DNA of 28,415 bases, taken from Didymodactylos carnosus (lineage: Eukaryota > Rotifera > Eurotatoria > Philodinida > Philodinidae). Where the stretch lies: contig CAJNOQ010001801.1 of assembly GCA_905250885.1 (NCBI GenBank), forward strand, positions 1 to 28,415. Reading direction: 5' to 3'. A model generated the notes under the pieces. The model did no database searches. It saw nothing but the letters and a program-made list of their open reading frames with translations, and had not been told where the DNA came from. Below are positions 1 through 10,385 of this stretch, piece after piece; position 1 is the stretch's first letter, and every line of letters begins with the position of its first letter. Made by a program: the position numbers and the translations under genes.

Positions 1-169
1 GCCGGCTAACGCACCACTTGATAGCCCTGTTTATATTGATAACTAAGTCCAAGCGTGTTTCGTAGTAGTTTATTTCGAATCTGAATTGTTAACTCCCACG
101 GAATCGAGAGCTTATATAGTGTGGATAGGGCGTAACTATTATGCAATAAATAATTACACAATAAGAAAT
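1..169. other. Left-edge sequence without recognisable gene
   Basis: No coding frame or RNA gene is recognised here. A TATA-like stretch (cttatatagtg, about 111-121) occurs, but nothing next to it makes it a promoter. From about 139 isolated copies of the core ttatgcaataa appear, which grade into the tandem array that follows. Confidence 0.3.
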
Positions 170-345
170 GATTATGCAATAACAAATAACAACTGATTAT
201 GCAATAAGAAATAACAACTGATTATGCAATAACAGCTGATTATGCGATAACAATTGATTACGCAATAACAGCTGATTATGCGATAACAATTGATTACGCA
301 ATAACAGCTGATTATGCGATAACAATTGATTACGCAATAACAGCT
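170..345. repeat. Tandem array with 25-bp units switching to 18-bp units
   Basis: Two 25-bp units (170-194 and 195-219, each starting gattatgcaata) are followed by seven 18-bp units starting at 220, 238, 256, 274, 292, 310 and 328. From 238 the 18-mers alternate between a form with tatgcgataacaatt and a form with tacgcaataacagct, so the effective higher-order period is 36 bp. The array ends abruptly at 345. The 25-bp units equal the 18-bp unit plus a 7-bp addition. This is a minisatellite; no coding meaning is evident. Confidence 0.92.
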
Positions 346-670
346 TCAGTCTTACATGATGTCTGAGGACAGCGAATCATGTAACACAGAATACAAGCGA
401 AAAAAGATTTCATTATAATATTCTAAACCAAAACTATCAGAAAACACAAAAGCAACTCTTTTATGTTTTTCATAAGACAATCACAACTTGCTGTATCTTT
501 TAAAACGTGTAACAGTCGTGAAGCCAACATTCTTGAAGATGCCAAAAGAACATCATCATTCCAGTCGTTGTGGCATTTATACTCATACTGCCTAGCACAG
601 CGATACCCCTTTCATACTAATCATAATTAGATTTGATGAAAACCATGTCAATGTGAAAGTAATAATTTTG
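346..670. other. Non-coding stretch
   Basis: No ORF of interest, repeat or RNA gene is recognised. The sequence is AT-rich and lies between the tandem array and a cluster of short dyad motifs. Confidence 0.3.
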
Positions 671-815
671 ATATCCTGATTGGGATATAGATTTTTCTGA
701 TAGCCCAATCGGGACACCGAATTATATCCCGATTGGGATAAAATTTCAAACTACAACCCGTTCAGTGTATAAAAAACCATTTTGCTGTATAAAGAATATC
801 CCCATCGGGCTATAT
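671..815. repeat. Four copies of a TATCCCGATTGGGATA-like dyad motif
   Basis: Related motifs occur at 671-689, 699-714 (opposite orientation), 724-740 (a near palindrome, atcccgattgggat) and 796-815. They cluster just outside the left terminus of the inverted-repeat element starting near 818. Similar sequence (ctccgaatggg, about 1515-1525) lies just outside the right terminus. Clusters of short repeats near transposon ends are often transposase-binding subterminal repeats. That role is inferred, and a protein-binding array unrelated to transposition is possible. Confidence 0.6.
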
Positions 816-817
816 AT

Positions 818-1506
818 CAGAGGTGGACGATGAACTGTTTTTAGCGCCCCCGCGTGCAGTTCATATCTCGTTAAGCTTTCAAAAATCCTTCCCCGCGGGA
901 CCGCCTCGTCCATCGTCAACTACTGACAACGTTTTTCGCGGCACTTCTTCATCGATCCTCCTGAGTCCGCTGTACTAAACATTAAGATGTTAATAATAAC
1001 AAATTGTCGATGACCAACCCTATATATAGGTATGCGCAAGAAAACGAAAGAAAAAAACAAAGAGAAAATAGATTGTTTAATTAACGGTTAACAAATTGAA
1101 TAGATTGTTCTATTAACAATTTAACACAGAGGAATAGGTCAAAGAATAAAATGAGCGAGAGAAAATTCACTAACTATGATGCCTGATATACAGGACACGT
1201 AATACGAGGACAGAAGAACAAATAAAATAGGACAGAAATAGTCTTTACAATATACAACTGTTACTGTTAAAGCTTTAGCTTCCACTTGAGGAAACTGCAG
1301 TGTGCAAGGTAGATGCCCTCTGCTAAACAAACATATTTTTCAAGTGAACTGAAAAGAATTCCGTCCAGTGTCTCCATTTCGTCTTTCGCTAAGAAGCAGA
1401 AAATATCGTCCGCGGACTTCAAATCGTGCAGTTCTTGCCTCGTCAAGTTTTCAGAAATTCTTCCCTGCAGGACCTCGCGAGGATCCCGGTCCATTGCCCA
1501 CCTCTG
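818..1506. mobile_element. hAT-like non-autonomous element, CAGAGGTGG termini
   Basis: The left end reads CAGAGGTGGACGATG, and the complement of the right end reads CAGAGGTGGGCAATG. Such CAGRGG termini are typical of hAT elements. The flanks are tatatat-type on both sides (CTATATAT left, ATATATAC right), so the expected 8-bp target duplication is only approximate. Similarity between the ends continues outward for about 15 bases (ccatcgggctatatat against ccattcggagtatatat), so the true termini could lie further out. No complete transposase is present. A short diverged direct repeat (853-903 and 1425-1475) lies inside. Confidence 0.55.
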
Positions 1507-1530
1507 ATATATACTCCGAATGGGAAGCAT
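1267..1530 (-). CDS. Hypothetical 87-codon ORF in the TIR element
   Basis: The product is not recognised. The open frame encodes a polar, acidic peptide with no membrane segment or signal peptide. Its support comes from a second, diverged copy of its N-terminal part on the same strand at about 853-913: MDRDP...GRISENLTRQELH here against MDEAVPRGRIFESLTRYELH there. The protein-level similarity across DNA that has diverged suggests both descend from one coding sequence. The other copy soon stops and joins the element's left end. It may be a transposon-carried gene fragment rather than a working gene. The start at 1530 is simply the first ATG, and the reading frame crosses the element's right terminus at 1506. 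Confidence 0.22.
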   Translation of the reverse strand: MLPIRSIYQRWAMDRDPREVLQGRISENLTRQELHDLKSADDIFCFLAKDEMETLDGILFSSLEKYVCLAEGIYLAHCSFLKWKLKL

Positions 1531-1890
1531 ATCCAGATCGGATATGTCTTCATACTGACTGTGTTGATGGATAACTTGTATTTCAACAAATTTTCAAAGG
1601 CAATGAAAAGTAAAAAATGCTTGAATCTACGGCAAGAAAAACAGAAAAGAAAGAGCAGGTGCTACTATTTATTCCCACCAAAAATGTTTTGAAGATAGTC
1701 GGTTGACACGAAGGAAATATGCAGTAACTAAACCAGTCAAGCAAAACAATATGGCTATAATATCAACCGATTCCATTTGAGCTCTAACGTGAACCAACTA
1801 ACCAATGAATAGAAAATATATTCACTTCTAGTCAGGTGTTCATGAATTTTCCACTGTCGCAGCAATTCCCTCGACTATCGCTTCCCTTTT
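1531..1890. other. Non-coding stretch between two inverted-repeat elements
   Basis: No supported gene. A plus-strand frame continues to about 1692 but is unremarkable (Lys-rich, no family recognised). Confidence 0.3.
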
Positions 1891-3032
1891 TCCTTGAAAC
1901 ATACTTGATTCTGGGTAATTGTGGATATTAGCCACAAATCTGACACTTGCCCTTAGACTCTTGTGGGGTGAATGTTTGTGACTCCGGTCCTTGAGGACTC
2001 ATTAGCAAATTACAGTTGATCAGATTCTGATCAATTCCGTTTGTAGAGCACATTGGGTTACCTATAAAGGGTGTCCCATAATAACTGAGGGTAAATTGTC
2101 AATGAAATTTCACATACTTCTTCTTGATGAATAATGCAGTTGTTTTTTGCAAAATATCCACCATTTAATTCTCTACAAAATGCTATATGGAAGGTGATCC
2201 TGAGGCTCAAGTTGCCATTCTTAACTAAACAGAAATCAAAATGCTCCAAAACTTTCAAAAAATAATATGTTTTTCGATGATGATTTTGAATTTTGAAACC
2301 CATGTCCAAAGTGACAGAGAAAAGATCTCAGGTCGTTCTTGGCACGTTTAGATGCCCCCTATCAGTTGGGGCAAGATTCATTTCTTCCCAATCCGTTTGA
2401 TGTGGTAAATGTGTTTAGTTAATAATTGGCAGCCAAAGATGAACGAAATGGTATTTTCAGCGTTTCGATCATTTTCAAGGAGGTCACGTCAGACATTTCG
2501 CACTCGAATCGAGTAGATAAAAGATTTCTCTTCAAAACGACGCAAGGAGAAGTTGTTGGGGTGTGTCAGTTGTTGTTCAATCGCGACGGGATCTGACGCC
2601 TCAGAATCATCTTCTATATGCCATTTTGTAGAGAATCAAACAGTGAATATTTTTCAAAAAATAGCTGAATTTTCCATCCAGAAAAAGTATGTGAAATGTC
2701 ACTGACAATTTATTCTCAGTTATTATGGGACATCCTTTATAGAAAAGTTTTCACAATTGCTGAACCAAATTTAAATAGAGTTATCAAAGTTTTACTAGGT
2801 TCAGACTTTTACTGTAATTGAAAGTCTACTTTGATGCCTCGATTAAAACTTTGCTATACAGGGAACCCGATGTGCTCTACAAACCGAGTTGATCAGAATC
2901 TGATCAACTTAAAGTTTCTAATGGATCTGAGAGACCTGACTTACAAAGATTTATTCCACAAGAGTCTAACGGCAAATATCAGATTAGTCGTCGACATAAA
3001 AAATTACCCAAAATCAAGTATGTTTCAAGGAA
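1891..3032. repeat. Outer inverted repeat, ~171-bp arms (1891-2061 / 2862-3032)
   Basis: The left arm starts tccttgaaacatacttgatt and the complement of the right arm starts with the same 20 bases. The arms then share the palindrome ttgatcagattctgatcaa and finish with a common gtttgtagagcacat block. Identity is roughly three quarters with small gaps, so the arms are old. The mariner-like MITE (2065-2740) starts immediately inside the left arm, while 120 further bases separate it from the right arm. The outer structure was therefore probably a foldback element or an inverted duplication that later received the MITE. Confidence 0.8.
2065..2740. mobile_element. Tc1/mariner-like MITE with ~140-bp TIRs
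   Basis: The left TIR (2065-2206) begins aaagggtgtcccataataac, and the complement of the right TIR (2598-2740) begins aaaggatgtcccataataac. The two match closely over about 140 bases, including shared aattgtca, tttcacatact and ttctctacaaaatg blocks. TATA lies at both borders (2063-2066 and 2738-2741), consistent with TA target duplication. The interior (2207-2597) carries no transposase. An 83-codon minus-strand frame over the left TIR is an accident of the repeat. Confidence 0.75.
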
Positions 3033-3989
3033 CAGCGGGAATAACTTCCTCGGAAGCAAGAAGTAACGATTACCTTTTACAACAACAATCACCAAGAATG
3101 AAATGGGTATTTTTGACATTTAATTTTTGTCAGAGAAACACGTGGAACACAAAACTTCCAACAATTTAGTTTTATGTTGGAAAAAACTCATTTTATTGTT
3201 AACGTATCTTTGTATTTGCTCAGCACTCCATCTGTGATGACGGAAGTATGTAATACTTATAAACAAATACGTCTATTTTGATAATTGTTGAATGTCTCTT
3301 ACTGACCATTCTTTTCTATTACTCGTAGCGCAGCTGTTTCTTTTATTTCTGTTGTTTGCTTTTTCCCACAAGTTTTAGTCACCTGTTTTAACATGGTGGA
3401 TGTTAGAATAGGACCATTTCGTCTCACCTATACCTGTCTGGCCTTTGTGACATTTTTGTGGTAACGCGATGACGCATTTTCAGCGTCAACACATATTTTC
3501 TCACACTTGTAAGCAGGAATAAAAGCGAATGTTGCATTATTTTACAGATCCCGATGGCACCTATACGAGATGTAAAAAGGTTTGAAGTATGACCTATCGT
3601 TCAAATACTGTGGAGTTTATGTGGCCGTTACTAATGTCTGCTTCTTGTGTCTTTGTTATTACCTCTTTCTGTGGAAACTATGAGTCATCCTTTCACAAGT
3701 TGACTGAAATATATCAATGTAATTTCAAAGGATCTGAAGTAAAACTTTCACTTTCTTTCTCTAATGGATGAGTAGCGAAAGAAAACCGATGTTATTCATT
3801 TTATCTCGTTCTGTAGTAAAACATTAGCAAGAAAGGAAAAGACGTCTACGACTAACCAAATGTGTGACTAATAGTAAAACAGATTGTAATAGTGTTTTCA
3901 TTTCTTAGCCAGCTTTCGTTCGTACGAAACAAAGATGGGAAAGCACTATTTCATAATTAAAATAAAAGATTAAATAGAATAAAAGCACT
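3033..3989. other. Non-coding stretch left of the hAT insertion
   Basis: No gene is supported; the open frames are short and unconserved-looking. The 14-mer aaagcactatttca occurs twice (about 3940 and 3983), the second copy forming part of the hAT target site. Confidence 0.3.
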
Positions 3990-3997
3990 ATTTCAAT
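3990..3997. repeat. Left target-site duplication (ATTTCAAT)
   Basis: Identical to 4829-4836 on the other side of the hAT element. Confidence 0.88.
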
Positions 3998-4828
3998 CAG
4001 GGACGCCGCGACATCGGGACCAGGGAGATGGATCCCCCTCCTCCCAAATCTTTTACCCCAAATTCAAAAAAAGTTATTACTCAGGAAATGAGATAAATAA
4101 TTAGCACCATCTGGTGTATCCTAATAACGATAAAAGCATGGGGAAACGAAGATGAAAAGCTTCTGAGCTCTGATTTAGTGTCGCATAATGAATAGTCGTT
4201 GATTACTCATTATAAATACTCTCGATTTAAGAGCAAACATCAACAAACATTTTCGTTTACAAGAAAATCTGCTACGACTTGCATTTTGAAAGCATTGCAT
4301 TCTTCTTGCTCTCTTCCACTAACTGGCTCCCAACTCCCGCGGTATAAACGCTTCACTCTTCTTAACAAAAAGCCTTTGTCCGCTGAGTCTACACCCACAG
4401 TCAAAATTTGAGGTTTAGATTTTCAATCAATTCCTCAGGTCATCAGGATGAATCGGTACGTTTTAACCTTAATTTTAAAGAAGTTTATGTCTCAGACATT
4501 AACTACGACTTCATGAAACAACTAAAACAGGGAAAGCGTATTTGAAAAGCACAGCAACAGATTTCAGAATAATTTAGTTATTTTCCATAGTTAAGTGTCT
4601 GCGAGTTAGAACAAAAATCAGTTCAGAAAATGGAAAATATGTTTAGTTTTATTGCAGAAACTATAGCAAAAAAGTTAAGCGCATAAAGTTTTTTGCAACT
4701 AAAATGTCTTGTATGTCAAAGCTTACGTATTATTAGCAAATCAGACATTTACTGGCATTTTTATAATTTTTCGATTTACTTCTACATCAGAGGATCCCCT
4801 CTGCTTCTTGTACTTCTCGGCGTCCCTG
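3998..4828. mobile_element. Non-autonomous hAT element with perfect 8-bp TSD
   Basis: The ends are CAGGGACGCCG (3998 onward) and CGGCGTCCCTG (ending 4828), a perfect 11-bp inverted terminal pair beginning with the CAGGG typical of hAT transposons. The element is flanked by identical 8-bp direct repeats, ATTTCAAT, at 3990-3997 and 4829-4836; 8 bp is the hAT target-duplication length. At 831 bp it is too short for a hAT transposase, and no BED zinc-finger or hAT dimerisation motif is readable. It must have been moved in trans. The perfect TSD suggests it is younger than its neighbours. Confidence 0.9.
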
Positions 4829-4836
4829 ATTTCAAT
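4829..4836. repeat. Right target-site duplication (ATTTCAAT)
   Basis: Identical to 3990-3997. Confidence 0.88.
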
Positions 4837-5385
4837 CTGCTCTAGTGGTTTCTTAAAAGAACAATCTTATCTCTGATCTATAGTCGTTCACAAGTGAAAG
4901 AAAATGATATTCCCATCTGCACTGTTACACCTCTTCTATATAAATACTTTTTCTGTTTTGCTCCATGTACTGTCAAAGACGAGATAAATTCTCTCGACTG
5001 TTTCATCGCGTTTATCTCGCAACACCTTTAATTATAGTTAACTTTGAAGCTGATGGAATTTAATATCCATCGCTGCTCATGCTTTCTTTCTCTGCACGAG
5101 GGATATTACTTTAGTTTTATTGTTCATTTATAATAACAGATAGATCACGAATTTATATTTATTTTCTAAATTTACACTAGATTGACATCCCTAAAATTCA
5201 CATTGTCATACGCTTTCATTTGGGAGCATTCCAAGATGATCTTTAGAGAATATGGAATTGTTTATTTATGACATTTTTAACTGTAATAAATAATTTTTCA
5301 TAGAGCTGTAAAATTTTAGTTTATTTTAGAAGCTTGAACTTTTATATTTTTGCGCAAACTTAATTGTTAGATGCGAAAATATCGA
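4837..5385. other. Non-coding AT-rich stretch
   Basis: No gene, RNA or repeat is recognised in this interval. Confidence 0.3.
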
Positions 5386-5855
5386 GTCCATTTTGCAAAA
5401 CCTGTCTAGTTCTTCAGGTTCAAAGATGAAGACGTCTTTTTCACTTCATTTGAGCAGCCATTACTTTTACAACAAAAGTATGACTAGCTTGTTTTAAAAT
5501 TTTGTTGCGTTCCTAGGATATTCTACTTTTCTGAAATTTTAGACTGTTTTGTCCCAAACTGTCTTTTTTCTATACATCGGTCAATTTTGACTCGTATCTC
5601 ATGAAAAATGCGTTTCATAGGTACAAACATTTGTGGCATCTAACGAAAAACACTTTCGGGAGTTCCACAGAGTTTCCAGAGGGTTTGATGAAAACCCTGC
5701 AGAATGTTCAGAAAAATGAAATATCCAAGAAACGCAACACAATTTTAAAACAGGTCAGTCATACTTTTGTTGTAAAAGTAATCGATGTTCGGATGAAGTG
5801 AAAATGATGGCTTCATCTGTGAACCTGAAGAATCAGACAGGTTTGTAAAATGGAC
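5386..5855. repeat. Foldback element, ~165-bp arms (5386-5550 / 5690-5855)
   Basis: The left arm starts gtccattttgcaaaacctgt, and the complement of the right arm starts gtccattttacaaacctgt. Both continue through ttcttcaggttca, a shared 20-base block attacttttacaacaaaagt, atgact, ttgttttaaaatt and gttgcgtt. The spacer is about 140 bases. No transposase is present and no target duplication is convincing. Minus- and plus-strand open frames over the right arm are repeat artefacts. A foldback MITE fits best; an ancient inverted duplication cannot be excluded. Confidence 0.8.
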
Positions 5856-7747
5856 CGGGCACACTTTCGGAAGCCTCTTTGCTATTACCCACTGGCAACT
5901 CATTTTTTGTTTTCGAAGCTTTGAAACATAGTTTTCTAGATTCAGTTTCCAATACTGGATTCGAATAAAATTGTTTTGAAGATTCAAGAGGACCTACAGC
6001 CGAGATATGGAATATTTTTGAAAAATTAGTCATTTTTTGAAATTTTGAACCATATTAGAATGTGTCCGATTGTGAGTGCGCGATGGTTGTTTAGAGCTAG
6101 GTCCTGTTAACTCATTTCAAAAAGGTTTGTGAATCAATATTAGATTAGTATTGACACTGAAAATCACGTAGAATCAATTAGTGCCTTTTGCGTAAAAATG
6201 TATAGAAATAGAGATGGTCTATCCGTTAGTATGCCATGCACCAGTTAAAAACTGATGTTAGGTGTCACACGAAAATTATTATAAGTCGCCCATAAAGAAT
6301 TACTATAAGTAGCGGAATCTCTCATTTTGTAGAGAAATGTTTGCTCTTGAAAACTCAACTGCGGAAAAGAATTTGAAGTTATTTCTGGTAAAAAATCTTA
6401 TATCCGTATTGGAGGGTCTGCTTTATTCGCTACATGAGAATATAATCTGTGAACTGTGTTTTAAACGAAGAGAAGTCGAGAAATGAGACACAAGATAATC
6501 TGACAAGAATTCACTTACTGTGATTTCATATTCTTAAGAGTGTTTTTCATTTTTTTACTTCTAGGTATCATGTGAAATGTGAGTTGGAAAAAACCAACAC
6601 ATCCAGGACATTTTTTCTTTCTATTCTACCGGTTTACACTCGATAGAGTAGTAATAAAGGAAGGAATGAAAGAGAAAGAAAGAAAGATAGAGAAAAAATT
6701 GCTTCCATAACCCTGAACTATACATTTAAAAAATTGACTGCACATCAGTTAAGCATGAAAACCCAGAATGACAGAATGGCTCATTAGTATGCGACAAGAT
6801 TCAAGAATCCATTTGGAAGCTACACTGCTCAGTTTATGGAAACAGAAGCTAAATAAACATGGAAACGTGTTTCTGTGCATAGGTCAGTTCAGATCAACTA
6901 AAAGTATTTTGTGGTTGGAGAGAACAGGTCAAAAAATTCCAGGACCGGCAGGATTTGACTTCACAAAGTTCGACTGGTTTTGCTTGCTCGTTTCTGAATA
7001 GATACTTGTAAAATGGTAAAAAATGAGGTTCTTTCTCTTTGGATCATGCACTTATTGTTGACTGCTTTCAAGTGCCTATTGAGTTTGTTTATTTCATATA
7101 ATAAAATAGAAATGAAATTTCTCAAAAAGAATTTTTGAAGTATCCACTAAGTAGGGCTTAAGCGATTAATTAAGTGTAGAAAAACGTAACAACAGAAAGC
7201 ACAAAAAAGTTCTCTTAAGAATATGATGATTTAAAGACCACCCTTCAGAAATGATGATTTTTGGTCAAAAACTCGATTTTGAGATACTCACATGGAAAGA
7301 TAGCCTGAGCGTCTACTTTCATAATCTATATGACTTATTCTTCCATCGAACGGTTTTTTGGAAATTCATATTTCCTCAAGCTGATAAGTATATTTGACAT
7401 AAAGTATAAACATATTATACACCGATCGAAAGTACTGGTTCGGCTACACTCACAAGGGAAGGATCCCAAGTGCCTCCGAGTCTTTTTGTCGGAGCACACA
7501 TAAGCACAGGTTATCGATGATGTAATACCAAATATGATGATCGGAGCGACATATGAGTTTTTGGAGACGCGGTTCTTCGGAAACCGATTTTTCAACCCAA
7601 ATTCTTTTTACTTCAATAGATTTTTCCATCTGCCCAGATCGTAGAGCATGTCAAGTTGCCTATATATCCTAGTTTTTGTCTGTCAAACCAGTTTTGGACG
7701 AGTTACAGTCGAATTACCTTGAAAATCTATTGGTGTCAAAGTGCTAA
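5856..7747. other. Long non-coding stretch
   Basis: No gene can be supported over nearly 1.9 kb. Visible items are a purine-rich run (about 6658-6695, gaaagaaagaaaga type) and two similar 20-base segments near 6277-6312 (aattattataagtcgc and aattactataagtagc). Open frames at 6768-7001 (+) and 7335-7595 (-) match nothing I know and contain no domain signature. Confidence 0.35.
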
Positions 7748-7808
7748 GGTAAGAATCTTTCTGCGACGAGTTCACTGAATTTTGCGAGCTCCGTTGATAT
7801 GATAAACG
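7748..7808. repeat. Dispersed 61-bp direct repeat, copy 1
   Basis: Matches 10386-10446 with four or five mismatches in 61 positions, in the same orientation (begins ggtaagaatctttct). The pair brackets the gag-like and MULE-like debris. Confidence 0.85.
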
Positions 7809-7899
7809 TTATTTTGAAAAGCTGGACAACGATCATGCTGTTGCTGAGTCATTGCTATTGATGAATATGAGTCTAGACTAAATGAGAATACGGCTTTGT

Positions 7900-8160
7900 T
7901 CTATGTTCATTTCATCAGACTTTTTAAACGTCTGATGTAAACCTTTTTTTATTCTGATCAAAAAATCTTGAATTTGGTCAATGCTATATATTGTGGTTGT
8001 CGTCGTGACAATTCTTTCCTATATTTTATTTTAATTCCACTCACTAAATGTTTGGTCATTGTTTCTTCCGACATTCTGAATCAATACCACGATAGAGGGT
8101 AATAACATCATCAAAATATTGGTTCACTTCTTCGTTTCATCAGAACACTTTCCCGTTCTT
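7900..8160 (-). pseudogene. Decayed gag-like fragment of an LTR retrotransposon
   Basis: Read on the minus strand across several frames, this interval yields fragments such as FDDVITLYRGID, SEETMTKHLVSGIK and RKELSRR. These follow the order and spacing of the retrotransposon gag block seen in many metazoan Ty3/gypsy-like elements. Stops and frame changes interrupt it repeatedly, so it is non-functional. No LTRs, protease or polymerase are found nearby. The assignment rests on pattern memory of short segments, and the limits are approximate. Confidence 0.45.
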
Positions 8161-9266
8161 TCTCTAGTTACAATCGGTGAGGATAATCTGTCTCATGCTT
8201 AGCTGGTAGATAGATCCATTCCGTTGCTAGTATTGAAAGAAGAAAAGAAAGTTACTCTTCGCACAAAAGACCAGTTTATTCATCACTGTTGGGCTTTCCA
8301 ACCCAAAGCCACAACCCACCGTCGGAACCGTTGGCTTTTGTCAGACCGACACGTTTTCGTCGACGTATATCGATTCGTTTCAGTTTGTACACTATTGTAA
8401 TTTTACAACATTTTTTCAGAATTAGATTTAAACTCTTCAGTTTCTCTTGTTTGTTCTAGTGGCTTTGAATTTTTTTCCTGTCTTTGTCTGTGTGTAAGAG
8501 AATAGGTTGGCGCGGGTGTGTAAGTGTAAAAACCTAACGGCAGAGAAGTGCTAAGGCTTCAGGAAAACGTCCATAGCTCCCGAACGGGTATTACTGAAAT
8601 ACGCTGACAGCCACTAACATCCGCCAATACCCCAAATTATAACCGGTCGATAGACCTGTTCTTTGTGAATAAAGTAACATTAAACAAACACCGAAAAAAT
8701 TTATTTCAAAGAGGATTCATTAGGGCTTTTTCGTTAGGAACACACTAACACCCCAAAATGTGATGCAAACACCTAAAATAATATGCCAGAATAATCATTA
8801 TCCTTTTTTGAGCCTATTAGATCACTTCTGAATTCATAGGAGATCTGATGAGAGCAGAGGTGGTCGGCCAACCCAACTTTGGGATGATCCTCCTGTATAA
8901 TCAAAAATAATTTTTTTTCTCGATAAAAGTGATTCATAAAGTACAGCAGAAGAACGGCCGTGAAATTCTCTACAAAACTTCGGCCTCGAAATATATAACC
9001 CCTTGTTCTTCAATGTTTTTATTAGCAGCGACTTTTTTTCTTTATAGTATCCAATAATGTATATGTTTAATAATTACATATTTAAAGCACTTTTTTTTAA
9101 TTTCATGGTGATCTTATGGCTGTTGTTGTCCCACGAATACTTTTCTTCCCAGGTTTCGTCCTGTAGTAGCGGGAATATTAAAATCAGTCATTGGTTGCCG
9201 TATGGGTGGTTGATAAGCATAATAACCGCGTATTATGTGTACTCGTTGTGTTTGAGATTTACTTGA
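8161..9266. other. Non-coding stretch between transposon relics
   Basis: No supported gene. A lone CAGAGGTGG terminus-like sequence (8854-8862) recalls the hAT ends at 818 and 1506 but has no partner. The frame at 9057-9266 (+) gives a hydrophobic peptide typical of AT-rich noise. Confidence 0.3.
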
Positions 9267-10370
9267 TCAGATTCTACTATCATATTCAAATCTAAAAGGG
9301 ATCGGATTATTTTTCCAGATCAGGAGAGTTATACTTGCTCTTACCGAACAAAAAGGATCAATTAACTGTGATTCACCACCTCCATACGAACTTCTGATTG
9401 TTTCTTTCTTTTGTGCTGTTAATGATCTATCAATCAGATCTAATACATCGGATAATAGTCTTTGTTTCCAATCTGACTCATTTTTTAACATATGATTAAT
9501 AGCTTCATTGTCGTTATTAAATAATTTTGCTGTACCGTCTTGATTCACATAACCAGGTGCATTTCGAATACCATTGATTAAATGTTCTTGAAAAGTTTGT
9601 GACTGATATATAATAAACCAATCATGAAAATCCAGCACATGATTATAATTATTTGGAGTAGGGTTTTTTATTTCATTCCAAAGATGTTCAAATTCGGCTA
9701 ATCTGATTTAATTAATGAATCAGGTAAATCAAATACAGTTTCCGACAGCTTTTGTCTATCATCCTGATGTACTCTTGTTTTAATCAATTACCCTTTGATA
9801 TTTTGACGTACGTGACGTGTACAAAATAAATGGGTTGTTGGTGGGAAAACTTTGGACACAGCTTTTTTAATTTTTGATGCCGTATCACTCCTAATTATAA
9901 GCGGATATTGACCATTTTCTTTAATATAATTTATCAAATGTTCATAACATTCCGATTTATTTCCATAATGAATCAACGATGGTCCCATATGGACAGGTGA
10001 CGTTTCTGTACGACGAAGTTGTAATCCTGAATTTCTAAAATGTGGTAGACGTAACAAAACATCGATCATATTAAAAATTATATCCAAACATGGAAGGCGA
10101 AAGACATTTTACATCAAGATGAGTGCAGTCATAGATTAAATGACATACATAAAGCTGATGGTGGTATATATTCATACTTCCTTGTGCAACTTTGCTGTAG
10201 TTCTTTTATTTGATGATCACTATTGGGCTTTCAGCACGAAAACTTTCATTGAAAACTGCGCTAATAGCCCATAATTTTTTTCTAATCGACGCATAACAGC
10301 TAAAACTTCTTCAGCACTTATTAAATTTCGTTGTTTAGAATTATATTGGTAACAGGTACAGCTAATCTTT
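9267..10370 (-). pseudogene. MULE-like transposase pseudogene
   Basis: Two minus-strand blocks remain open. The upstream block (10087-9788) contains PLIIRSDTASKIKKAV, then VFPPTTHLFCTRHVRQN. This resembles the MULE transposase core: an Asp in a conserved SD followed by a VFP...C..H motif. The downstream block (9638-9267) reads LDFHDWFIIYQSQTF and continues for 123 codons. Between them (9640-9787) stops and frame changes break a recognisable continuation (VFDLPDSLIKSD, then AEFEHLWNEIKNP). Further upstream, to about 10370, the frame is fragmented (ISAEEVLAVMRRLEKNYG). No terminal inverted repeats could be assigned. An alternative is a different DDE family with a similar C..H motif. Confidence 0.55.
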
Positions 10371-10385
10371 CAGGGGTATTGTTAT

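Noticed and set aside
170..345. Possible CRISPR-like array
   Set aside because: Units are contiguous without unique spacers and the genome is eukaryotic; it is a minisatellite.
2831..3169. 112-codon plus-strand ORF
   Set aside because: It lies almost wholly in the right arm of the outer inverted repeat; the left arm does not keep the frame open.
5745..6033. Two overlapping minus-strand ORFs
   Set aside because: They overlap the foldback arm and do not persist in the other arm.
8854..8862. CAGAGGTGG as another hAT end
   Set aside because: No inverted partner or target duplication was found in the window.
9057..9266. 69-codon hydrophobic ORF as a membrane protein
   Set aside because: Phe/Ile/Tyr-rich content is what AT-rich DNA gives by chance, and no homologous neighbour or splice context supports it.
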